A stretch of DNA of 64,000 nt from Enorma phocaeensis (GTDB lineage Bacteria; Actinomycetota; Coriobacteriia; Coriobacteriales; Coriobacteriaceae), in contig NZ_LT891970.1 in NCBI RefSeq assembly GCF_900186505.1, positions 604,451-668,450 of the forward strand, written 5' to 3'. The notes under the pieces are model-generated. The model saw nothing but the letters and a program-made list of their open reading frames with translations, did not search any database and had not been told where the DNA came from. A program made the position numbers and the translations under genes. This document shows positions 53,098-60,689 of this stretch, piece after piece (within the stretch, counting starts at the first letter, position 1; the number at the start of each line of letters is the position of its first letter).

Positions 53098-53199
53098 GGG
53101 TGTTCCTTCCTCGTCTCTGCCGATTGACGGTTCTTGCTTCAGGGCTGCCGGAGCGTGCGGCAGCCCGCATCTGCCATGGCCTCGCGCTCTGCAGGGCGC

Positions 53200-54477
53200 T
53201 TACGCCGCGGGGGCCTCCTCGCTCGAATCCACGCGGGTCATCGTGAAGTAGTCGGTGCGCCACGCCTGCCCTCGCCCGGTATCGTGGACTCTCATCGTCT
53301 CGATCCTCACCCTGAGCGTCCCGTCGCTTCCCGTCTGGATGAAGACGCGGTACCGCTCCTGCTCGTACACCTGGTACCAGTCGTCGAGCCGATCCGGCTC
53401 CAAGGTGATGAGCACGTCGTTGACCGTGATCACCTCGTCGCCCTCCGCGCTGTCCGCCGGGTTGTCCAGCGACCCGTGCCCATGGACCAAGCACGTGATG
53501 TCGACGACCGCCGTCATCGCCTGCTCGTCGATGCTCTTGAAGGTTATCGAGGGCGGGTTGGCCCTGCCGCCATAGCATGCGGCGAGGTTGTAGATGCTGT
53601 CGTTGTGCTCTTCCTCGTAGAACTCGCCGGTCCAGGTACCCAGCAACCCGTCGAAGCTCGCGAACGCGATGTCGTCGGAGGGCCGCACGTCGACGAAGGT
53701 CCAATCCCCCGCCTCGTCGTCCCAATCGAACGAGACCTCGATCTCGCCCGCATAGGAGGAGATGCCGTGCATGGCGGAGATGGCCAGCGTCGCCGAGCCG
53801 CCCGATTCCCCGGTGGAGTTGTCGAGGACCTCAGCCTGGAAGCTCTCGCCGTAGAGCTCCATCAGCGAGACCTCGTCGCCGTCGGGCTCGGTCACGGGAT
53901 GCTCCTCGTCGACGAACTCGAGAAACGACGGCACGTGCTCGATCAGGGCCTCGTCCGCGATATGCCCAGATGGCACGTACGTCTGCTCGACCGGCGAGAA
54001 CGACTGGTACTGCCATGCGTCGTCTTCGAGGTAGAACACGGTCTCGTAGGTGACCGTCACGGTCACGCTCGCGTTCTCGTAGGTGCTCTTCACGATCACG
54101 ACCTTGCGGTCGTCCGCGTTATGGACCTCGGAGATGGAATCGACCTGCGAGGATACGTACTCGAGGGGCTCGCTGGCAAACCACGTCCCGGTCGGGGGCT
54201 CGACCTCCTTGCTCGCAAGCTCGGGCTCGAGCGCCTCGATCACGGCCTCCTCGCTGAGCTGGGGCTTCGCTGTGATCTGGGCGATACCGAAGGCAACGGC
54301 AGCGATGAGCGCGACCGCAACGATGACGGCACCCGCCACAAGGGGGCCTCGGGCGCGCACCTTGCGCCTGCCGCCTCCGGCATCGGGTGCCGCCACCAGA
54401 ACCTTGCTCCCGCAGTACGGGCAGAATGCGGCGTTGTCGGCGATCTGCTTGCCGCAGGTTGGGTTGGGACACTGCAT
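53200..54477 (-). CDS. Zinc-ribbon membrane-anchored protein with large external domain
   Basis: A 425-residue protein: N-terminal zinc ribbon CPNPTCGKQIADNAAFCPYC (3-22), one membrane helix (about 44-66), then an external part of about 350 residues. That part has one segment with alternating strands (to about 190, with TGTWFASEPLEYVSS) and a second near 265-400 (DGLLGTWTGEFYEEE...) that resembles lipocalin-like small barrels. Cytosolic zinc ribbon and external domain suggest transmembrane signalling or assembly. AAAGG precedes ATG at 54477. Function unknown. Confidence 0.75.
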   Translation of the reverse strand: MQCPNPTCGKQIADNAAFCPYCGSKVLVAAPDAGGGRRKVRARGPLVAGAVIVAVALIAAVAFGIAQITAKPQLSEEAVIEALEPELASKEVEPPTGTWFASEPLEYVSSQVDSISEVHNADDRKVVIVKSTYENASVTVTVTYETVFYLEDDAWQYQSFSPVEQTYVPSGHIADEALIEHVPSFLEFVDEEHPVTEPDGDEVSLMELYGESFQAEVLDNSTGESGGSATLAISAMHGISSYAGEIEVSFDWDDEAGDWTFVDVRPSDDIAFASFDGLLGTWTGEFYEEEHNDSIYNLAACYGGRANPPSITFKSIDEQAMTAVVDITCLVHGHGSLDNPADSAEGDEVITVNDVLITLEPDRLDDWYQVYEQERYRVFIQTGSDGTLRVRIETMRVHDTGRGQAWRTDYFTMTRVDSSEEAPAA

Positions 54478-54579
54478 GGCTCTACCTTTCTTACGATAGG
54501 GACCCATCGACGCGTTGGCGCGGCGAACGGGCGGCGGCCCCGCCGCGCGGGGCATAGGGCCGCGCTTCCACCGGACCGC

Positions 54580-55335
54580 CTAGCGCATGTTGTCCTTGAA
54601 GCCGTGGAGGCCTTCCTGGAAGTAGGCCCCCATCATCAGGCCCCACATCACGACATGGGCGAAAGCGCACATGAGGAAGATGCCCGTCGCCCCCGCAGCC
54701 AAGCCCGCGAACAGGATGATGAGCCCTAAGACCCCGTTGAACCGCACGCCGAGGTCCGCGCCCTTGGCGATGCCGGACCACGCCAACCGGCACCCGCGGA
54801 TGCTGCATGCAAGCATAAGCACCCCGACAAGCGCCAGGAAGACAAGCCCGCCCATCGCGTTGCTGAGATCGGTTGAGGTGCCGATGTAGGACGAAACCTC
54901 GGGAATGGAGGCGATCCGGAACACCGTGAGCAACGCGTCGATCAACGACACGCCGCCCACCCAGGGAAAGCTCGCCGCCGGCACCAAGAACAGCAGGGCG
55001 GTGAAGACGAGCGACGCGGTCGCGAATCCTTTGATGTGCTTCCAGAAGAGGGTATTCCTGTTGTCCCAGACCGGCTTCTTACGCGTATCCACGTAACGCC
55101 TCTGCGAGCTCGAGTCCGAGACAGTGCCCATCCCTCCCGTGGACCGGTCGGTGGCGGATCGGCCGTCAGGCACGGCATTGCGGCTCGCTCTCCGGTGCGC
55201 ATCGGCATCCCCTGCGGTCACCTGCTCTGGACGATGCGCAACCGGTGTCTCCGGGCGCACCCGCGTACCGCAGTACGAGCAGAACGCCGCGGTGTCGACA
55301 ATCTCTTTTCCGCATGCAGGATTGGGACATTTCAT
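54580..55335 (-). CDS. Zinc-ribbon multi-pass membrane protein
   Basis: A 251-residue protein: zinc ribbon CPNPACGKEIVDTAAFCSYC (3-22), a polar linker (23-98), then four membrane helices (about 100-122, 155-180, 198-222, 222-240) linked by short loops. The ribbon is nearly identical in layout to those of its neighbours, so the family has been duplicated with replaced C-termini. GGAAAGGAA precedes ATG at 55335. Function unknown. Confidence 0.75.
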   Translation of the reverse strand: MKCPNPACGKEIVDTAAFCSYCGTRVRPETPVAHRPEQVTAGDADAHRRASRNAVPDGRSATDRSTGGMGTVSDSSSQRRYVDTRKKPVWDNRNTLFWKHIKGFATASLVFTALLFLVPAASFPWVGGVSLIDALLTVFRIASIPEVSSYIGTSTDLSNAMGGLVFLALVGVLMLACSIRGCRLAWSGIAKGADLGVRFNGVLGLIILFAGLAAGATGIFLMCAFAHVVMWGLMMGAYFQEGLHGFKDNMR

Positions 55336-55359
55336 AGCTGGTTCCTTTCCGTATCGAGG

Positions 55360-56370
55360 CTATCTGGGGAGGTCCGCGCGGGATGCGCCCGCCTGGACCG
55401 AGGCTGAAGAGGTGTCGCCCGCCGATGAGGCCGACATAACACCCACGTACACAGGTGGAATGAAATCGGATACCGGTTCGGGCTCCGTGGGAACGGTATC
55501 GACGATCCGGTAGCCCGTTTCCGGACGGAACGTCAGGGTCTCGATATCCCTGCCGTACCAGGACCCTTCGTAGACGAGAGCATATTCGACCAAACCGGCG
55601 CTCTCATGAAGAGCATCCTCGACGGCCTCCTCATGTTCCGCCGCCGCCTCGCCGCGGATGCCCGCGTCCTCAGGTGCGCTCGCACCCTCGCCACCTACCA
55701 CGTCGAACGCAACGACCAGCGAGAAGGTCCCATCACGCTTGACGTCCAGCGTCAGCTCGTTGATGACGGACATCGCGCCATCATCGGGGTACGGATAGAT
55801 GGGGATGAAAAGACCGCCCTCCTCGTACCGGATGCCCCACGTGCCCACGATGTCGCCTTCCGCCGCCCCGACGGGGATGATGAGCTGCACCTGGGACTGC
55901 AGCAAGAGCTCGTCTGCGGTCGATGAGCCGAAGGCGGACTCGATCTCCTCGGCGGTTGACGCCATGAGGTCGCCCCGCGCTATGCCCTCCAGATCGTAGT
56001 CATAGACTCCGGCGCCAGACTCCGCAGCGACGAGGGGGAGCGCAGCCGAGATCTCAAGCGGTGGCCCTCCCGAAAGAGGATCCTCGACCATCCACGTCGA
56101 CTGACCGCCTTGAACCGTGAAGTCCGAAACGATTGCGTCCTCGACCACGACCTCGATAGTGCCCTCGAAGGGCTCAGGCAACGAGGACGCAGAACTCCCG
56201 CCGAGGCCCCGGAAGACGATGAAGACCACCACGACGGCCACGATCGTGACAACCGCGCTACCGGCGATGAGCGCCGGTCGCGGCGCCCTCCTCATCGGCA
56301 AGCCGCAGTACGGGCAGAACGCCGAGGCGTTGGCGACCTCTCTTCTGCATGTGGGGTTGGGGCACTTCAT
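55360..56370 (-). CDS. Zinc-ribbon membrane-anchored protein, paralogue of the upstream gene
   Basis: A 336-residue protein: zinc ribbon CPNPTCRREVANASAFCPYC (3-22), a membrane helix (about 31-53), then an external domain of 280 residues. It shares with the next gene the sequence order PFEG ... DFTV ... AESGxGVYxYDL ... QxIIPxGAxxGDxxGxWGIRY ... DGTF, so these two arose by tandem duplication. GGAAGG precedes ATG at 56370; 24 bp separate it from the following gene. Function unknown. Confidence 0.75.
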   Translation of the reverse strand: MKCPNPTCRREVANASAFCPYCGLPMRRAPRPALIAGSAVVTIVAVVVVFIVFRGLGGSSASSLPEPFEGTIEVVVEDAIVSDFTVQGGQSTWMVEDPLSGGPPLEISAALPLVAAESGAGVYDYDLEGIARGDLMASTAEEIESAFGSSTADELLLQSQVQLIIPVGAAEGDIVGTWGIRYEEGGLFIPIYPYPDDGAMSVINELTLDVKRDGTFSLVVAFDVVGGEGASAPEDAGIRGEAAAEHEEAVEDALHESAGLVEYALVYEGSWYGRDIETLTFRPETGYRIVDTVPTEPEPVSDFIPPVYVGVMSASSAGDTSSASVQAGASRADLPR

Positions 56371-56438
56371 ACGGGAACCTTCCGAGCGAGACGGCCCGAG
56401 CGCGAGCTGCTCGCAACGGCATGGCCTGACCGGGGGCG

Positions 56439-57872
56439 TCAGTAGCGGTCCCCGGTGTAGGGCAGCATGTTCTTCACGGGAACGCCGTCCTCGTCGCAAT
56501 CGGCACTCGCGATGACGTAGCCGTCCTGGTAGAAGGTGATCGGGGTAACCGTCATGCCGGTGCCCTCCCATACATACGGCTCGCCGATCTCGAACGTGAA
56601 ATCCAGGTACTGGGGCACGCCGAGCTCCATGCGCGCGGTCTCCATGAACGCCCAGTCCGTGATGGTGGAGACGTCCACGTCGTTCGCACCGCCCGCCGAG
56701 TCGGCGGCATCATCGGAAGGCTCTCCTTGCGCCTCGGCAGCGGACTGTGCCGCATCGGCACCGATACCGGCCGCGGCCGAGGCGGCGTCGCCCGCGTCGT
56801 CCGGCTCGACATCGTCCGAGCCGTCGGAGGGCGCCCCCTCGATCCCGCGCAGGACATCGGCGGTGTCCACGCCCGCGAAGATTTGCGGGGCGATTCCGGA
56901 AAGAGAGGTCTCCTCCTCGGGCACGCCGTCGGCGGTCACGCGGAGGGTCTCGGGCTGGAACGAGACGTTGCCGGCATGGCTATCCTGCCAGGTGCCGGAA
57001 ATCGCGATCTCGGCCTCGGATACGTCGAGGCTGGCCGCATCGTCGCCCACGGCCTCCATGGCGGCGGTGAACGTGAACGTGCCGTCATCGTTGACGGACA
57101 CCATGATCTCGGTGAAGATGAAGCCGACGTCGCTTGGGATAAGACCGGGATAGGGGAAGCCGCCTTCGGTGTAGCGTATCCCCCAGACGCCCGCGACGTC
57201 GCCGTCGACGGCACCTGCCGGGATGATGATCTGCGCCTGCGCGTTGGTAAGCGCGTCGACATATGCCTCGATCGCCGAGTCGGCATCCGCAGGGACCCCT
57301 CCAGGGAAGAAGATGTCCTCGACAGGATGGGAAACGCCGTCGATGGTGAGCTGGTCGAGATCGTAGCGGTAGACCCCGGACCCCGACTCCGCGCTGACCA
57401 GGTCGAGGCCGGCGGTGAGCCTCATCGTGCCGCCGTCGACACCCTCGATGCTCAGCGTCGACTCCCCGTCGAGCACCGTGAAATCCACCCCCATGGCGCC
57501 CTCGGGACGCAGGCGCACGCGCCCCTCGAAAGGCGTCGGGAGCGCGGGCGCGGCAACCGTCCCGCCGCCGGTAGATCCCCTGGAACAGCTGCTGAAGATG
57601 AGCAGGAGCGCGAAGAGGCCGACGATGACGCCGAAGATGCCGAGGGCGATCAGCACGGGGAGCGGAAGCCTGCGGCGCGGCGGCGCCGAAACGGGCTGGT
57701 AGCCGCCAATCCCGCGCAGGTCCTCTTGATGGGTATCGACTGTCTGCCCGTTGCCTTCCGACGATCCACCCGACGGTGCGCTCCCCGTCTGGACACCGCC
57801 CGCCGGCATGCCGCAATAGGGGCAGAACGTCGAGTTGTCGGCAATCTGTTTGTGGCAGGTATGACACTCCAT
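56439..57872 (-). CDS. Zinc-ribbon membrane-anchored protein with Ala/Asp-rich insertion
   Basis: A 477-residue protein: zinc ribbon CHTCHKQIADNSTFCPYC (3-20), a polar linker, a membrane helix (about 68-93), an external domain (about 110-340) homologous to that of the following gene, a low-complexity Ala/Asp/Ser stretch (about 345-410), and a C-terminal part (about 410-477, VWEGTGMTVTPITFYQDGYV) not found in the paralogue. GGGGAG precedes ATG at 57872. Function unknown. Confidence 0.75.
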   Translation of the reverse strand: MECHTCHKQIADNSTFCPYCGMPAGGVQTGSAPSGGSSEGNGQTVDTHQEDLRGIGGYQPVSAPPRRRLPLPVLIALGIFGVIVGLFALLLIFSSCSRGSTGGGTVAAPALPTPFEGRVRLRPEGAMGVDFTVLDGESTLSIEGVDGGTMRLTAGLDLVSAESGSGVYRYDLDQLTIDGVSHPVEDIFFPGGVPADADSAIEAYVDALTNAQAQIIIPAGAVDGDVAGVWGIRYTEGGFPYPGLIPSDVGFIFTEIMVSVNDDGTFTFTAAMEAVGDDAASLDVSEAEIAISGTWQDSHAGNVSFQPETLRVTADGVPEEETSLSGIAPQIFAGVDTADVLRGIEGAPSDGSDDVEPDDAGDAASAAAGIGADAAQSAAEAQGEPSDDAADSAGGANDVDVSTITDWAFMETARMELGVPQYLDFTFEIGEPYVWEGTGMTVTPITFYQDGYVIASADCDEDGVPVKNMLPYTGDRY

Positions 57873-57967
57873 AGCGGGCTCCCCATGTGTTCTCGATATC
57901 GTCGGCCAACGAGAGCAGGACGGCAGGTCCGTGTTGCCAGCGCCGCCCCGGCAATGATCGTCAGCCG

Positions 57968-59587
57968 CTACCAGCTCGCATCCCACTCGGCGACGGCATC
58001 GACCGGCGTGCCGTCAGCGAGCGCGCCCTCGACCTCCATCGCGCCCTCGCCCGCGGGCGTCATCACGATGCGCGTGCCGTCATAGCCGGCCACGTACACG
58101 CTGCCATCCGGTGCGGTGTAGCACTGCGCCAAGCAGTTGGTGTCGTACGCCATGCCGCCCTCGTCGACCGTGCCGACCCAGAGCTCGCGCCCGGCGTTAT
58201 GTTCATTCCAGGCGACCGTCACGAGCCCCGCCGGCATCCCCGTTCCCTCGTCTGTCTCGCGATACGTAAACACCCACGAGCCACCATCCATCATGGGCTC
58301 GATGAAATCGGTCCCCTGCGTGTAGATCAGGCGGTACGTGCTGTCGTCCTCGGTGTACTCGGGGATCTCCACCGTCGCGGGGTCGACCGCTTCGATGGCG
58401 TCATCGTCATCGCCCGCGTAGCTGTAGACGTCGACCTCGACCTGCGAGGGCATCTCCGGGCCGATGAAGGTCACGGTCGCCGCGCTCAGCAGGTTGCCGT
58501 AATCGTCGTAGTCGAAGACCTGCTTTTCCGTGGTGATGCCGCCGTCCTGCCTCACCAGCTCGGTCGGGTTGCCGAAGCCGTCGTAGTCGATGTAGTAGGC
58601 GGTTGAGCTCATCCCCATCTCATCATCGGGGTCGAGGTCCTCGAAGCAGTAGGTGATGTTCCCCTGCTGGTCGCGCACCGTGAAGTGGAAGCTGTCGGGG
58701 CTCATGCCCGACGACGATCCCGATGCATGGAGCGTCACCTCGCCGAATTCCGGGTACGTGCTGTATTCCAGCCACGCATCGTCACCATAGAGGGGGTCTG
58801 CGAGGTCGCTGCGGACGGAGCCCAGCATGCGACCCTCGTCATCGTATTCGTATACGACCTCGGCCTGCGCCGGAGAGGTCGCAGGATCGCCCTCGTAGGT
58901 GCGGTACGAGGCGAGATTTCCCGCCGCGTCGAACTCCCTCGTCACCGCCGAGACGATCGTCCCGTTCCCATCACGGCTGATGACGGTCTCGGTCGACCCA
59001 TCGCCGTCCTGCTCGACGGTCGTCTCCGTACTCGAGATCGGAGCGCCGGCGGCGTCGCGGGTTTCCGAGCGGGAGGACCCATCCTCCTCCTCGACGGTCG
59101 TCGTGACCTCACGCGACGACTCCTCGCCGTTCGAGTAGCGTGTGGTCTCCTCGACCACCTGGTTGCCGTCGTATTCCCAGGTCACCAGCGAGACATGCGC
59201 TCCAGCCTCGCCGTAGTCGTCCGCGAAGGCCATGCGGCCATCGTCATCGTATCCGTACATGACCTGCGAGGCCGTCCGATACTCGCCCACGCCGTCCGGC
59301 GTAATCTCTGCAACGTAGGTATCGTGCCCCGTGGTGCGCCAACGCGCCTCTTCGCGCCGCTCGTTCCAGGTAGATTCCCCCGTCGAGATCCCGTCAATGC
59401 CATCGATGAGACGATGCGCCTCGACCGAGGTCTGCACCCCGTAGGGCATATCCGGGTCGGGGAGCTCCCCGTCAGTTCGACCCTCGCTTTGACCGCACCC
59501 CGCTATCGGCAACGCGAGCGATACCGCGCACAGCGCGACAACGACCCACGCCCGCATGCGTCCCGTCATGAGCATACCACCCACCAT
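57968..59587 (-). CDS. Lipoprotein with YD-type repeats
   Basis: A 539-residue exported lipoprotein. The signal peptide (about 8-30) ends in the lipobox LPIAGC. The body contains a series of YD/RHS-like units: YGYDDDGRM, FDAAGNLASYRTYEGD, YEYDDEGRML, YIDYDGFGNPTELV, FDYDDYGNLLSAATV. A final domain (about 430-539) is unrelated to the repeats. YD repeats form beta-cages or carbohydrate-binding filaments elsewhere; here there is no toxin core. AAAGGGG precedes ATG at 59587. Upstream of and probably coexpressed with the zinc-ribbon genes. Confidence 0.8.
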   Translation of the reverse strand: MVGGMLMTGRMRAWVVVALCAVSLALPIAGCGQSEGRTDGELPDPDMPYGVQTSVEAHRLIDGIDGISTGESTWNERREEARWRTTGHDTYVAEITPDGVGEYRTASQVMYGYDDDGRMAFADDYGEAGAHVSLVTWEYDGNQVVEETTRYSNGEESSREVTTTVEEEDGSSRSETRDAAGAPISSTETTVEQDGDGSTETVISRDGNGTIVSAVTREFDAAGNLASYRTYEGDPATSPAQAEVVYEYDDEGRMLGSVRSDLADPLYGDDAWLEYSTYPEFGEVTLHASGSSSGMSPDSFHFTVRDQQGNITYCFEDLDPDDEMGMSSTAYYIDYDGFGNPTELVRQDGGITTEKQVFDYDDYGNLLSAATVTFIGPEMPSQVEVDVYSYAGDDDDAIEAVDPATVEIPEYTEDDSTYRLIYTQGTDFIEPMMDGGSWVFTYRETDEGTGMPAGLVTVAWNEHNAGRELWVGTVDEGGMAYDTNCLAQCYTAPDGSVYVAGYDGTRIVMTPAGEGAMEVEGALADGTPVDAVAEWDASW

Positions 59588-59715
59588 GACAGCCCCTTTC
59601 CCCTAGTGGCGAGCCTCTCTCCTCACCGTACCTAAAGGGATGCCGTCACAGGCTTTGTTGTAATAATCAGCGAATCTGATGGCAGAACTCACCGAGGGCT
59701 GCCGTTCGCCCCTTC

Positions 59716-60288
59716 CTATCTAACGGTCGCTCCGGCGCTCGGCTGATCACGCTTCGCGCCGCACGACGGGCAGAAGAGCGCCATCTTGTAGCGTTCCGAC
59801 AACGGTGCCCCGCAGTGCGGGCAGCGCTCCTGAGCCGCCTCTTCCTTCCGGTGCTGTTCCTCGATTTGCAGGCGAACGCCATGCAGAACCAAATCCTTTA
59901 CCGGCTGTCCGCACCCGACGCAATAGTCAAGCTCAATGGAGGTCCTCGTGAAACAGTTCGGGCATATGAACGTCATGTCATCCCAGTCATCCACCATCGC
60001 CCACTCCGCGTTGGTTATCGCATTCCGCGTTGCCTCTTCTGCGAGCTCACGGTCATGCTTACGCTGCAGGGCAGCCATCTCGGCGAGCTCCGCATCGCAG
60101 GCGAGGATCGCCCGCGTCGCCTCGCGCATGGACTCATCGACCTCGAGTGTACGACCGTCGCCGTCGGCGATACGGCGGTACACCGCTTCGCCGAGCAGCT
60201 GCAAGCTGGCTTCACGCTTGCGCTCCAGATCGCCCCGGCCGGAACGGATCGACTCGCGCGCGCCCCACAGAACATCGATGTAGCGCAT
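59716..60288 (-). CDS. Soluble zinc-ribbon protein
   Basis: A 190-residue protein: helical N-terminal half (about 1-105, coiled), then two zinc ribbons, CPNCFTRTSIELDYCVGC and CPHCGAPLSERYKMALFCPSC. No membrane segment. It resembles the soluble two-ribbon protein at the other end of the cluster in layout (coiled coil then ribbons). ATG at 60288 is preceded by AGGTGG; a GTG three codons upstream is weaker. First gene of the cluster. Function unknown. Confidence 0.72.
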   Translation of the reverse strand: MRYIDVLWGARESIRSGRGDLERKREASLQLLGEAVYRRIADGDGRTLEVDESMREATRAILACDAELAEMAALQRKHDRELAEEATRNAITNAEWAMVDDWDDMTFICPNCFTRTSIELDYCVGCGQPVKDLVLHGVRLQIEEQHRKEEAAQERCPHCGAPLSERYKMALFCPSCGAKRDQPSAGATVR

Positions 60289-60508
60289 TCCAACCACCTC
60301 ATATCACCTTGAGCGGGTGCCTAACCGGCGCGTTGGCCGCACCACCCTATCTTAACGACCCAACCGAGCCTACCGCACATGACTTGGCTCCGCCGTGTGC
60401 CCGTCATAACGCATGGGATGGGTGTAAGAAATCACCAGCAGACAGGGAGCACCGCCGTCCCTGAGGCACCAGGTTGCCTGGTCGTCCCATAGCCCAAGCG
60501 CCATCTCG

Positions 60509-60578
60509 ATCCGCGGGCAGGATTTAGCAAGAATCGACTTCAGGAGGAGCCTTTTCTTGCTAAATCCTGCCCGCGGAT
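60509..60578. repeat. Perfect 25-bp inverted repeat with 20-nt loop
   Basis: Arms 60509-60533 (begins ATCCGCGGGCAGGATTTAGC) and 60554-60578 are exact reverse complements. No U-tract follows on the minus strand and a proper terminator already lies between it and the ATPase gene, so termination is not its obvious purpose. Confidence 0.85.
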
Positions 60579-60597
60579 TTCAAATGTCAGTACATGA

Positions 60598-60639
60598 AAA
60601 CGGGCGCGCCCAGAACCGTGATGCGGTGGGCGCGCCCGT
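60598..60639 (-). terminator. Rho-independent terminator of the Ca2+ ATPase gene
   Basis: Perfect 13-bp arms TGGGCGCGCCCGT/ACGGGCGCGCCCA (60600-60612 and 60627-60639), followed on the minus strand by TTTTC, about 50 bp after the stop. Confidence 0.85.
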
Positions 60640-60689
60640 CGTCTAGGGCACTATGTATAAGCGCACGGAGCGAAACGCGTGAGAAGCGC

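Larger units (their letters stand above)
60289..60689. other. 401-bp gap holding a perfect palindrome and a terminator
   Basis: No gene is visible. It holds the promoter side of the zinc-ribbon cluster (60289-60500), a 25-bp perfect inverted repeat (60509-60578) and the terminator of the P-type ATPase gene (60598-60639). Confidence 0.5.
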
